Shown here: in pieces, positions 36,224 through 47,880 of the stretch
Layout: each line of letters starts with the position of its first letter
Position numbering within the stretch: the first letter of the stretch is position 1
Source: Channallabes apus
Lineage: Eukaryota > Chordata > Actinopteri > Siluriformes > Clariidae
Length of the DNA stretch: 64,000 nucleotides
Assembly: GCA_030522415.1 (NCBI GenBank)
Contig: CM060124.1
Coordinates: forward strand, 32,841,380-32,905,379
Direction of reading: 5' to 3'
Translations under genes and position numbers: made by a program
The notes under the pieces: generated by a model
Database searches by the model: none
Told to the model about the DNA's origin: nothing
Seen by the model: the letters and a program-made list of their open reading frames with translations, nothing else

Positions 36224-37729
36224 GTGTGAATTCAGCAGAACAGATTTTTGGATAAGACCCAGGGTTTTAGTTTTTATCAGTTGTGATTTTGGCCTTGTGT
36301 TCTTGTTTCCATTGGACAAAGTGTGTTTGTACATTTTAAATCCAGTTCTAACATGTAACAAATAAAGGAAGAAAAAAACATTGTTAAATGTAGCTGAGTG
36401 TTTGACTGATTATTTTTCCTAAATTTAAAATAGTTTGCATTGACGGAGTTTGTTATTGTGATTCTTTGAAATTATACACCTAAAGCCCAATGTGTCAAAT
36501 CTGACCCTAATCCTACATCGGGAAATGAAGGGTTAAAATAGAAAAAGTGGATATTTTGGTGTTCAGTGAACTTGTAGCATTCATTCAATGCATGGTTCAT
36601 AATTTTCAGAAGAAGAAAAGGGTTCTTGGGTTCTCCAGGGCGTTAGACTGTTCATTCTGAACTTATTTCTTTGGGTGGGTGAGTGAGGGGTGGAAAAATG
36701 ATGGAACAGTGGACCCTGGATAGTATTTTAATATTTCAGTTAAATAATGTTTAGTTAGTAATGCAGGCTTTGTGACGCATGTGTAGGAATATAAAAAGAT
36801 TTAAAAAGCTGTAATACAGTAAAAACTGATTAATGGTTAAAAATTGGTCAACATTGATGCTAAGATGTGGTTAATGGTGTCATGATATTTGCAAAAACAA
36901 ACAATAAAACCCCCAACAAAAAATAAGGTTTCGTGTTTTTATCTCAATATATGTTAAAACATTTCATAGAATAATTAGAGATTAAATGTAGAATTACAGT
37001 AATTATCCATGATTGTGAATTTACTATTATGATATTTAATTTCAGACGTTTATCTTTTTTTCCCCCATTAGTAAAGATTATGTTGCGTGAGGTAGAGGTG
37101 TTAGAAGGATCTCTGTAGGACGAGGCTTGTCCTCCTCAGTTTAGACACATTCTGATCGTCTGCGCATTAGTTACACACAGATAGAGAAAGAAGTAAATTA
37201 GCCACGCACCAGGCAAGTAAAAACTCCAATGTGCTGCCCAGTCCAACGTTTCTGACTCAGAAATCTGACTCGGCTCGAGTTTTCACTGCTTTTGGTTTTG
37301 TTGTTTAATAAGTGAACAGTTTGACTGCAGAATATCTCCATTATGGCAGGTGGAGAGAAATCTTTTTATTATTTATTATTTTAACAAGAGCAGGAATCAC
37401 AAAGCTGTTAAATATTGTGTGAATTGTTTCTATGAGTCGGTGTTAAAAATCACAAATGACTAAATCTAAAATCACAATTGGTTTGGTAGGATTTAGCGAA
37501 ATCTCCCACAGCCGCGGCTCCAGGACTCGACACGGGCCGACTGGGCCACTGGGTTTGTGGCCATGGACACGGGCCGTCAGTCAATGTGTTCTTACTGGAG
37601 CTTTAATATACAGTAAACTCATGTGCTTCTGTACCGAGTCACTCAACTCAAACTCCACAAATATGGGGAAAAATACACATGTAACACAATTATTCAATGG
37701 TTCTGTATGTATTTATTTATCTCTCTTCA
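36224..37729. other. Intergenic, nothing recognised
   Basis: AT-rich sequence after the piggyBac remnant. It includes the possible piggyBac right end (to about 36536). I see no exon with supporting motifs. Confidence 0.5.
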
Positions 37730-38136
37730 AACAAAAGCACTTTATAGACACAAAGCACCAAGCTGAAGATGAACAATGTCAGGATTATGTATTTATCTAT
37801 TTTGTAACAATCAAAAGGTTGGAAGTGATGCTATGAAAATGATGATGTGATAAATTACAAATGGTAGAGTAGTTTAACACTTTTGTTCAGTTTTATTAAT
37901 CTGCTAAGTTTTTAATATCGATTACATATTTAAAGGATTTATTTCTGTTTGTTTATCTTTCTTTAAACAAAATCACTAAGCTAAAGATTTAAAATGTCAA
38001 GAATTTTATGTATTTTCACTTTTTTTTTTTTTTTCTTTTAAATCACCTGTAACCACTAAAAACGTTTACAATATGAAGTGATGACGTACAAATGGTACAA
38101 AGTAATTACAAATTTTTGTTTAGTTTATTAATCTTT

Positions 38137-38474
38137 CATTCATTCATTCATCTTCTATACCTCTTTATCCTGTATTTAGGGTCGCGGGGGCCTGGAGCCT
38201 ATCCCAGGAGACTCAGGGCACGAGGCGGGGTACACCCTGGACAGCATGCCAGTCCATCGCAGAGCGCGCACACACACACACACACACACACACTATGGGC
38301 AATTTGGGAACGCCAATTAGCCTAATCTGCATGCCTTTGGACTGTGGGAGGAAACCGGAGAACCCGGAGGAAACCCACCAAGCACGGGGAGAACACATGC
38401 ACACAGAGATGGGAATCGAACCCGGACCCTGGAGGTGCGAGGCGACTAACCACTACACCACCGCGCCGCCATGT
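38137..38474 (-). mobile_element. tRNA-derived SINE (family 1), full length
   Basis: The reverse complement starts GGCGGCGCGGTGGTGTAGTG, has the B box GGGTTCGATTCCC, the body GTTCTCCCCGTGCTTGGTGG, a GT run and the tail GGGATAGGCTCCAGG with GAATGAATGAA. It is the most complete member in the window. Confidence 0.9.
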
Positions 38475-38963
38475 TTTATTCATCTGCTAGTATTTAATAT
38501 CTATTTATTTTCTTGTAAGCTTTAAACCTATATTTAAAGGGTTTATTTATTTATCCATCTTTAAGCAAAAGCACTGAGCTGAAGTTTAACAATTTCAAGA
38601 ATTTTATGTATTTTCAAGTTTTTTTGTTTTTTTTTCTTTTAAATCACCTGTACGACTCAAAACGTTTCACTATGAAGTGATAACGTACAAATGGTACAAA
38701 GTAATTTAACACTTTTGTTCAGTTTTATTAATCTGCTAAGTTTTTAATTTCTGTTATATATTTAAAGGATTTATTTATTTCTGTTTGTGTATCTATATTT
38801 AAACAAAAGCACTAAGCTAAAGATTTACAATGTCAAGATTTTTATGTATTTTCAAGTTTTTTTTCTTTTAAATCACCTGTACGACTCAAAACGTTTCACT
38901 ATGAAGTGATAACGTACAAATGGTACAAAGTAATTTAAAATTTTTGTTTAGTTTATTAATCTT

Positions 38964-39187
38964 TCATTCATTTCTTTCATCTTCTATACCGCTTTATCCT
39001 GTATAGACTCGGGGCACGAGGCGGGGTACACCCTGGACAGCGTGCCAATCCATCGCAGAGCGCGCACACACACACACACACACACACTATGGTCAATTAG
39101 CCTAAACTCCATGCACACAGAGACGGGAATCGAACCCGGACCCTGGAGGTGCGAGGCGACTAACCACTACACCACCGCGCCGCCATG
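38964..39187 (-). mobile_element. tRNA-derived SINE (family 1), internally deleted duplicate
   Basis: Same head, GT run and tail as 38137-38474 but missing about 110 bp of body. Its flanks (TTTATTCATCTGCTAGTATT) equal those of the other copy, so it was duplicated with the block rather than inserted anew. Confidence 0.85.
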
Positions 39188-39650
39188 TTTTATTCATCTG
39201 CTAGTATTTAATATCTATTTATTTTCTTGTAAGCTTTAAACCTATATTTAAAGGGTTTATTTATTTATCTATCTTTAAGCAAAAGCACTGAGCTGAAGTT
39301 TAACAATTTCAAGAATTTTATGTATTTTCAAGTTTTTTAGTTTTTTTTTCTTTTAAATCACCTGTACGACTCAAAACGTTTCACTATGAAGTGATAACGT
39401 ACAAATGGTACAAAGTAATTTAAAACTTTTGTTCAGTTTTATTAATTATTAATTATTGCTAAGTTTTTAATTTCTGTTATATATTTAAAGGGTATATTTA
39501 TTTATTTATTTGTTTTGTTTATTTGGTTATCTATCTTCAGCACTATCCAGCACAAAGCACCAAGCTGAAGATTTACAATGTCAAGATGTTCTTTCAAGAC
39601 TTCTCATGTTCTCTGACATTTTGACATGTTTTGTTTGATTCTGTGTGACT

Positions 39651-42600
39651 CTATACGAGCTGGAAACAGCCCAGAGCTGCAATCAAACACATCAGGATGA
39701 ACGTGAAGCTGACCCCTAGGGTTGCAGCACCAGAGCTGGGTATACCCCCATCGTACACTAGTCTCCCATGAAGAGGCTGAACCGGTCTATAGGTCTTCAC
39801 CAGGGTCTTGTCTGTGTCATACTTCACTTTGTAGAATTCAGCAATCTGTACAAGACAACAGAAATACAGAAATACAAATAGTTTCCAATGACAGACAATT
39901 CTTTTAGGCTACAGGTACACAGCATCACATAACCAGCTCGTTAAAATGACTGGACTCACTTGGGTTTGACTAAGTTTAATACGATCCTTCAACACGATCC
40001 AGATCGCTGGCTGACAGCCAGGTTTGGTCACAGACCCTTCATAGTAATAGTAGTTCTTCATGTCCACAGGAAGGATCAACTTATTCAGGGTGATGGTTAC
40101 GGACTGCTCTGTGGCTGGACAAAGGAATAAAAAATAACGTATCATAAGTTACTCAGACATAACGCTCCATCACTTTTTGTCACTAGATGATTTCATGTCT
40201 AATAGTAAAATTATATCACAGAGAGTGAAAGTACATTTTCTTTTCCTTTTTGTGAAGCTGCTTTGAGACAATGACGGTTGATAAAAGCGCTATAGAAATA
40301 AAACGGAATTGAAAACACGGGTATCCTGGCACATTTACTGCAGGAAATCATGCAGATATACTGTAGGTCAAGAGGCTTTAGATATTAAATGATGATTAAA
40401 GGATTAAAGCATGTGTACAGATGTTCCTACTGAAGTGACAGAAGTATACAATACTTTGCTAAAAGTCTTGAGCCAGCCTGCATTTCTCTGTATTTTGCTT
40501 CCACATATCCAGGCGTTCTTGTATTTTATTAAGGTGACCTTGAGGAATAATTCTCCAGGCTTTGTGGAGGACGTTTCTTTGCCTCTTTTTGGACAGGCTG
40601 TTGTCTCACATCTTCAATCAGAGACACACAGCGACCTTTGAAACATTGAAATCTTAAAATCATCTGCGGCGTGAACGAGCGAGAACCAGGTGCAGATGAT
40701 GACAGATGATCAGGCCAATGATCAGTTTACTGCTGATGCTGAATGCTGAGTGCTTGGAACAGACGAGAGGGGAAATGAGGTCGCTGCTTTAAATTAGACC
40801 TTTAGGCACTTTGCAGCCGGTCACAGTAAAACATTTCCTCCAATTTCTTTATTTTAATCTTTAATCTAATCATTTAGAGGTGGCTCTGCACTGTGTGTGT
40901 TTATGGTCATATATCACTTTATTCATGATGTTCTTGTTCGGTAGCTGCAGTAAGTCGCAGATATTAAAGCTGCCTCATAGGATCGATAACGTGACGTCTA
41001 CTTAATGTCATTCTAACTATGATATTATTGAATAATTACTCACATCTTTCTATTCTCAATCTGCCTATTAGCAGCCTAGAACTACTTAGTACAGTCTTTT
41101 AGTTAACTCTATGTTTGTTTCATCAATAAATATAGCAGAAAACAACTATTGTACATGTAGAGGACAAGAGGCCAGTCTGGAGGCTCAAACTGTTACGTCA
41201 TGAATAAATATAACCCAAAGTTTAGGGAAAGCAAGTGTCACATTGAAACAGGCCTACCTGTTGGGTCTGCCACACCTGCCAAAGCTGTAACCAAATCAGC
41301 GTACTCCGTGTTATCTTCAGTCCCCGCCTGGAATAAGAAATTCCAAAAATAATTTAAATCAAATTAAAATTAAACATGTAATTGAACACCACCAATTCTG
41401 TCAAGAACAGTAATCAGGTATTTAACCAAAGTTCTGCCAGAGGCATGTTGATGCTACCAAAAGTGTTTGCTAAAGGTGAAACTAGCTGAGGCACATTCGT
41501 CCAGATATCAGATCTGCTGTATATTTATATATTACAGACTTTGTGTTAATGGAGTTCAATCCTCCAGGACATTTCTAGAAAGGTGTATTCGGGTCAAATG
41601 TTCTGGACGCTGATTCTGGCCCAAAGCAACACTAAGACATTTATGTAGTTTCCCCATTACATGCTCAGCTGTGGGTGTGTGATGGTTAATTATTATATGA
41701 TAGAAATAATGACGTTTAAACAAGAAATAATTTACAGTAAAACGGCTTAAAATTACAGCAGACCATGAAAAGCAAACCTCAATCAAAATGGCCAAAATTG
41801 CCACTCCAGTTGGGTCGTCCTGTGCGTCTTCTATCGTGGTGTATTTGTCCTTTAAATGCAGGACTTGTATCTGAGAAAAAGAGAGAGAGATTACAAATCT
41901 ACAGTCCCAGTCAAAAGTTTGGACACACCATCTGATTCAATGTGTTTTCTGATTTATTTCCTACATCATATATAACATTAATGGAGATTTCATAAAACTA
42001 TGAATTATGGAATTAAATAATAAAAAAACAACGACAGTCAGTCGCTATTTTAAGACATGAAAATAAGTTGTTCTGGAATCGTTCTGGCAAGAACAATATC
42101 GTCAAATGCATTTGCAGAACCCATAAAGCACCATGAGATTACTGTCTACATGAGGACAGTTTAGAGCGGTTATGAAGTCTTTACAGAGCAGAAGTAGCGG
42201 ACACGTCTCAATAAACTCTTCAAAGCAGATTACTGCTTATTTTACACGCCTTCAGTATTGTTTTTCTATGTAGAGAGAAATAAATATCAGGAACGACCAT
42301 GAGATTAGAGGGGTGTCCAAACTTTTGACTGGTAGTGTGAGTGTGTGTTTAGATTAGACTTTATTGTCATTGTGTAAACTACACGCCTGTGAAATTCAGT
42401 TAGCATCTAACCAGAAGTGCACAAGTGGCCACTCGACAATAAATAACAGTGTGTTAAATGTGTGTGTGGGGCCACATGTAAAGGGGTGATAATATATGAA
42501 AACATGGACGTAATTATAAACAACCACAACAGTCAGTTATTATTGTAGGACCCGAAGCTCAGCTGTTGTGGAAGAGCTGTTCTGATATCGACGTTATATA

Positions 42601-45600
42601 GAACTAACATGCAGCTACGCTGGGGTAAATAAAACAGACCACATGTCAACAAATCTAATTCTAATACTTTATACTCACTACAGTCGGCTATTCGCTACCA
42701 GTACAACGTGCACGTATTGTGTGTTCATCTTAAATAGTGAACAAGACACCAGATATAATCTTAGATAGTCATTAAACCCACATCACACACTTTCAAAACC
42801 TGGGATCTCACTGCATTTCTCATGGGAAATGTCGATTCACATCAATACACACTGCATTCCACTTGATCAACAAACATCTACATATAGCAGTTTATCAGAT
42901 AATCAGGTTTATTATGACTGTCAGTGTGCCAAAAGGAATCGTGACTGTACCTCCATTTGATACCGTGTACCATCAATGGTGTGTTCAGACCCTAGTTTGG
43001 TATCACTGTCGTCGCTGCTCCAGTGGAAATCGATCCTCACAGCCGTGTACTTGTGTGGAATCTGTTCCCAGGTCAATGTGGCCTTACGGTCATCAGGAGC
43101 GATTTCCAGTGAAACTGCAATGAAATAATGAAGGTGTTAAAATAGATCGGCACTTCCTTAAAGGGAACAAACACTGTGTAATGTAGTGAAAGTGATAGAG
43201 GAAGGAAGGAATTCTGAAACAGAACAGTGGCCTCCAGCCAATGAGCTGTGGAGCCCAACTGAGCCACGATCATCAGGTACTGGCACACAGAAACAATTAC
43301 AAATATATCTTTTACTTTCATTTCCATTTGATTGACTTTAGGAGTCTGCAGAGTGTGTTATTTAGAAAAATAATCAGAGAGAAACAGATGACATCTCGGT
43401 TTTTGATGGCTGATGAAATGAATCTAATGTTACAAGCTAACGCTAGCTAAAAGACAAATGTCTCTAGAGATCCTCTTTGAAAAAGGGAAAATGATGAGAC
43501 AGCAGATAAGACTTTAAGACAAAAAAGACAGCTGCATAAAAACAACACACACGCCAAGAATCGTACTGAAGTTAGGGGTTTATCACAACAGGTGATTGAC
43601 CGAGGTGCACCAAGGCCGCGCTATAGAACAGATATGGCCTTCAAATACGTAGAATAAATAATAATATCAAAGCAGAATATCCACAAAATCAATCTCAGGA
43701 TGTTTTCAACAGAAATCTGATTACGAAGCAGACGACGTAGGGAATAAATACACTTTGGGTGTCACTTTCCCCCCTCACTCTTAGATGGGATGGAAACAAG
43801 CTCGAGGCTCACACTGATTCTGCGTCATGGTGCAGTATGTAGTATTTATATTATACATCTTATTATGCTTTCTTACATACAACTGGTCCGTGGTGCAGAA
43901 ACAGTTGGAGGCCACTGAAGACACAGAGTCCAAACTAAAGGTTATAAAGACATTTTAGACGCCTAGACAGCTGCATGTGACCTAAACACTCCTTTGGATG
44001 GTGTTGTTGAAGGGAAACAAGCTCGAGGCTCACACTGATTCTGCGTCATGGTATGTCGTGTATTAATTATGCTTTGTCACATGTGTAACACGTCTGTAAG
44101 TGTAAAGTTTACAGACACATTTTTAGCCTTCTAAGGAACTGTAGGTGATGTAGAAAAGTGTTGTGCTGTACAATCCTTACATGAACTGTGCTGAAGAAGG
44201 ACTTCTGATTACAAGTCCTGCTTCTCTCGGACCTTTGCATATTATTGCCTGTCTTTAATCAAAGACTGCAGTTACTTCCTGGACTGGAGAAATTAGAGAA
44301 CCCAGAGAACACTTATACGGGTGAGGAAGTGACACAGCTGACCGAGTTTCCCTTTCAGACCCTCTACACACCTGTCAATCTCAGCAGTGCCACTGGGTAA
44401 ATATTACTATAAGCTACATGACGTGTACAGTAAGTTACAAGATTACCAGTTCTTTTATCGTTCTTCATCTTCATGGTCTGTAGCACGTCATAGCCGGTGA
44501 ATTTTAATTCGGTCAGTTTGGCCGGCTTTTCAATGCCACTGGTCATTATGTTGATGGGAGATTGTTTGGCACCACCACATGCCCCATTCACCACGCACCA
44601 TTTGTCTGGGGCTGAACACAACAGAGATTTGAACAGGATTAGAATAAAATTTACCTGAAAAAAAACTGTACAAAACTACTGAAGGCAAAAATCTTCCACT
44701 GTGATCATTTATTATTACCTCTGCAATCCGCGATGACGTCCGGCTGGGAGTCGTAGCACCAGGCTGGATCTGCATAAAAAAAAGCATCATCTCATATTTA
44801 TGGGCGTCAGCACAGTGGATTAGAGGTCAGCACTGTCGCCCTGCTTACTGGGTTTCTTCCCAAAGACATGCAGGTTAGGCTAAGTGGTATTCCCAAAGTG
44901 TGTGTGTGTGTGTGTGAGATATGTTTTAAACTGATCTCCATGTGTACTTAATAAACCTTCATGATACTTTATGAACATTTAATCATGGGCTACTGTACAT
45001 CTACCCGTGTATACACCTTTACAAATCATGCAGAAATTGTATAACTTTATGTTTGTATGAATGACGCCCCTTAACCCTTTAGGTCTTCTGTAAGACACCG
45101 TAGATTACGACCGTAGATTATCAGAGTAGTACGGTAAATAAAACACTACCAGCCCTTATTAAAGCGTTCCTCTGTTCTGTTTAAACACTCAGATATTCAG
45201 GAAAGTGTCTTTCCATGCTCACCTGCTGAGCCCCTGCTAAACCATCTTAGTTGTGTGTTTACAAAATAGACTTTGTATCCATAGTGGCAAAGAAGCAGTT
45301 TATAATGGCACTTCCGAGGTCTACTGTGATACCCTCAGGCCTTTTTCTACATAAAGCACGATCATCTGGAACGTACGCCTGCGTGCTGATATAATTATTG
45401 CCTGTTTATTCAGCCATCAGCACAAACGTTATTGTCTCACTTCATCTTACAAACACAAATTGTAAATTCAAGTTCCACCAAGCAGGAAGGTTTATACTAT
45501 AATAAGATTATTCAATTCATTCTTCCCAGTTTCATTCAACTAGAGGGTGTTTCAGTTGGATTTAAAACTATTTATAAAAGGTGGGCTACATAGATCTTCA

Positions 45601-47587
45601 TCTCGGAGTTGTATCGGATGGACAATGGACAGCAGAACGAACCTTTAAAAATTATACCTGTAGAAATAAACACTTTATGACCTCGGTAGGTGAAGTTGAA
45701 CTGGCAGGAAATACAAGCAGCTCCACCACCAGACTCGAGCTAAAATTCAGCCCTTTTGGAGAGATGATTTTATATGTGCCTCAAAAATGGCCATTTTTCA
45801 GCACTATAGTCTCTCGCTTCAAACAATAATCATTTAAAATGCTAATTATTCATATATATTAGTATTGATACTAAAATTGGTTTCAGCCTTTAGAAGCATA
45901 TGACCTATTATAACAGTATACTTGTTTCTGATAAAACATTAAAAAGGGAAAATCTGTAGTGTCTGTAACCATTGTCAAACTCATCTTAACAATTTTGCAT
46001 TTTAGAATAATTTTCAATAAACTTTTTCAGGTTCATGTCTTTTCACGTGAAATCTAAATTGGCCAAGTTAAATCTGAATGACAATTACAGTAAGAGCATT
46101 GAAAGATCTGAATTTAAATAAGTTACGGACACTACATAAAAGGCCATGAAATTGTATTTAGCAAATTTGTATTTTATTTGATAGTGTTTATCTATAAATA
46201 AGTGCATATTTACAGAACATTGAGCATGGATAGTGAGACAAGAAGTATTAAGTATTATGACACGTGGTGTTATATGATCTGGAAATTCACTTTTTCAGCT
46301 ACTTAGGTGAGTCACATTTTAGCACTCATAACATATTTTGGTTTTGCACTGGATCATTATTAGGGTCCAAGCACTATTATTACATCAGCACAGTGGCGAC
46401 ATATAACAACTATGGTAATTATGATGTTTCAATAGTGCTGATGTCATAATGTGCGAAGGTCACTTTGTTCTGGCAGATGGCGGGACATTCGCACATTATG
46501 ACATCAGCATTGCCCCTCCCCCCTACGTACGTAATCACTATCAAAGATTATATTAGAACATAAATTCATAGGTTTATTATTATCAAATATGATATTACAA
46601 TTATAATAAACTCTAGGCACGTGACAGCCGTCAAGACCATTAATACAAATTCTTGTATAATGTTTATATTGTGGCACATTTATTTTTCAGGGCTTTGAAC
46701 ATGAATATGCAAAAAATGCGAAATAAACATTTAAAAATTATATATAAATATTGTTTATGATGAAAAATTAGACAAAACTAAATTTATTATAAAATAAAGA
46801 ATATAAAAGTATACATCTTATACAGTATATGAAAAATATATAAATATTAATATTTTTTCATGTACACCATATTTATTTTCATATTACTTCTTTTATTGTA
46901 TTGTCTCCTGTAATTTTTAATTTGTAAAGCTTTAACCTATGAATTTCTGTTCTATTATAATCTTTGATAGTGATTATGTAGGGGGGCAATCCATGGCAGG
47001 GGGGCATTTTAGTACATAACACCGGCACTGCACAAGTTGCTGCAGTTTGGGCATCGGGGGGCAACTGGACAGTAACCTACCGGTGGGCCACAAACGCCCC
47101 CCGATATTAATAAAATAGTGTCTTCTTAAAGAAATAAACCAAACTGTCTGACACACTGAAGTATATAGATAGCTGCCCGATTACAAACTAACTTATAAAA
47201 ACAGGTTAAAAACAAGTTTGAACTACAAGTTAAAACTAAATAAAATGAAACTTTCCTCATAATAAATAAAGCTGGATATCGTCTAACCAAACCCTCCTCA
47301 TTAAACTCATTAAAGCTAACAGTCGAACTCATTTTATTATCTTTAGCTAAATACCTTATAGGGAGTGAAGTGACAATGACAAATACTGTGGGGACATTTA
47401 GTCATTTAGACGCTTTAAATATGCACAACACAAAGCCAGTGTGTTACTGTAGGTAATTAGTTAAAACTAGTTAAAAACATGAATCCGGGTAAACAGTTAA
47501 ACTGCCCCCTTCGTGTTACTCACCATCAGCACAAAGGCAGGTTTTAAACCCGGAAACCAGAAGAAATGACAGAATTAGTCTCATCAT
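39651..47587 (-). CDS. ca4: Carbonic anhydrase IV-like, GPI-type, predicted non-catalytic
   Basis: Eight exons join to 957 bp (318 residues): 47587-47524, 44769-44719, 44611-44447, 43114-42951, 41870-41778, 41327-41258, 40114-39960 and 39845-39651. All introns have GT/AG borders and matching phases. A signal peptide (MMRLILSFLLVSGFKTCLCA) starts the protein. Conserved alpha-CA blocks follow: AWCYD, GGAKQSPINI (51-60), the zinc region (120-127), GSEHTIDG (135-142), YYYYEGSVTKPGC (224-236) and RPVQPLHGR. A hydrophobic C-terminus after PSSGA (290-294) fits a GPI anchor, as in human CA4 (312 residues). The zinc ligands should be three histidines: the first is Asp122 and the third Gln150, while His124 remains; the proton-shuttle His64 equivalent is also absent. 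The fold and membrane anchor are therefore kept without the metal site. It could act as a binding protein, like the cytosolic and secreted CA-related proteins; that is inference. The subtype within fish CA4/CA15-like genes is not certain. Confidence 0.88.
40245..40316 (+). mobile_element. L2-type LINE, 3' tail only
   Basis: TGTGAAGCTGCTTTGAGACA, then AAAAGCGCTATAGAAATAAA and GGAATTGAA, the same tail as at 4530-4590 and 56520-56583. It lies in the intron between CA4-like exons 6 and 7. Confidence 0.85.
41897..42337. mobile_element. Short Tc1-like MITE in a CA4-like intron
   Basis: Ends are CAGTCCCAGTCAAAAGTTTG and the inverse CAAACTTTTGACTGGTAGTG. The body lacks a transposase but keeps GAACCCATAAAGCACCATGA-like words of a common fish family. 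It is in the intron between exons 4 and 5. Confidence 0.85.
43794..44051 (-). repeat. Direct repeat in a CA4-like intron
   Basis: A 38-bp segment beginning GAAACAAGCTCGAGGCTCAC occurs at 43794-43831 and 44014-44051, 220 bp apart, with related sequence following each (ATTATGCTTT and CACATG words). This is a local tandem duplication in intron 3. Confidence 0.75.
44803..44925 (+). mobile_element. SINE family 1 remnant
   Basis: GGCGTCAGCACAGTGGATTAG with CACTGTCGCCCTGC, then GGGTTTCTTCC and CATGCAGGTTAGGCTAA, and a GT run. A degraded relative of the SINE at 38137-38474, in intron 1. Confidence 0.6.
46350..46512. repeat. Interspersed repeat with ATTATGACATCAGCA ends
   Basis: ATTATTAGGGTCCAAGCACT at the left and GCACATTATGACATCAGCA at the right resemble the ends of the sequence at 52230-52375. 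It is probably a small DNA-type element in CA4-like intron 1. Confidence 0.5.
46512..46992. repeat. Inverted-repeat element in CA4-like intron 1
   Basis: The left arm GCCCCTCCCCCCTACG, continuing TAATCACTATCAAAGATTAT and TAGAACATAAATTCATAGG, pairs with the right arm CCTATGAATTTCTGTTCTA, ATAATCTTTGATAGTGATTA, TGTAGGGGGGCAA. The arms are about 55 bp and the AT-rich loop about 350 bp. Likely a MITE; its immediate right flank (CATGGCAGGGGGGCATTTTAG) is itself similar to 58509-58540. Confidence 0.65.
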
Positions 47588-47775
47588 GTTGGATAAACTC
47601 CAGAGATCTTCACCAGACAGGTAACACACACTAACACACACTAACACACACTGACACACACTGGGGTCTCGAGCAGCGATCAGGGGGAAGCTGACTCGTC
47701 ATAGTCGAGCCTCATCTAGGATCTCGGATCCTCAGCAACTGCGTCACTAACGGGTTTTCATTCTGACGTATCAAA

Positions 47776-47790
47776 CGTTTATAAACGTCG
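47776..47790 (-). promoter_or_regulatory. Putative TATA box of the CA4-like gene
   Basis: The minus strand reads CGTTTATAAACGTTTG about 190 bp upstream of the start codon. A start site about 30 bp downstream would leave a 5' untranslated region of roughly 160 bases with no intron. The overlapping ACGTTTATAAACGT is palindromic. This is a prediction from sequence and position only. Confidence 0.45.
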
Positions 47791-47880
47791 CGTCATAATG
47801 TCTAGAGAATTCCACCAGATAAATATATAAATATATAATCACAGGTTATAATTATAAAAGTGCACAAGTGTGACTTACTG

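Larger units (their letters stand above)
37730..39600. repeat. Imperfect tandem block repeats containing two SINE copies
   Basis: A segment with AAGCACTAAGCTAAAGATTT, a T tract, AAATCACCTGTACGACTCAA and ACGTACAAATGGTACAAAG recurs about five times (near 37740-38105, 38560-38705, 38800-38935, 39280-39425 and partly 39530-39590). Two of the repeats contain a minus-strand SINE in the same place, so at least one round of duplication came after the SINE insertion. Many T tracts; no gene. Confidence 0.75.

Noticed and set aside
45581..45829. 82-codon frame in CA4-like intron 1
   Set aside because: No recognised domain, no splice sites that fit the gene, and wrong strand.
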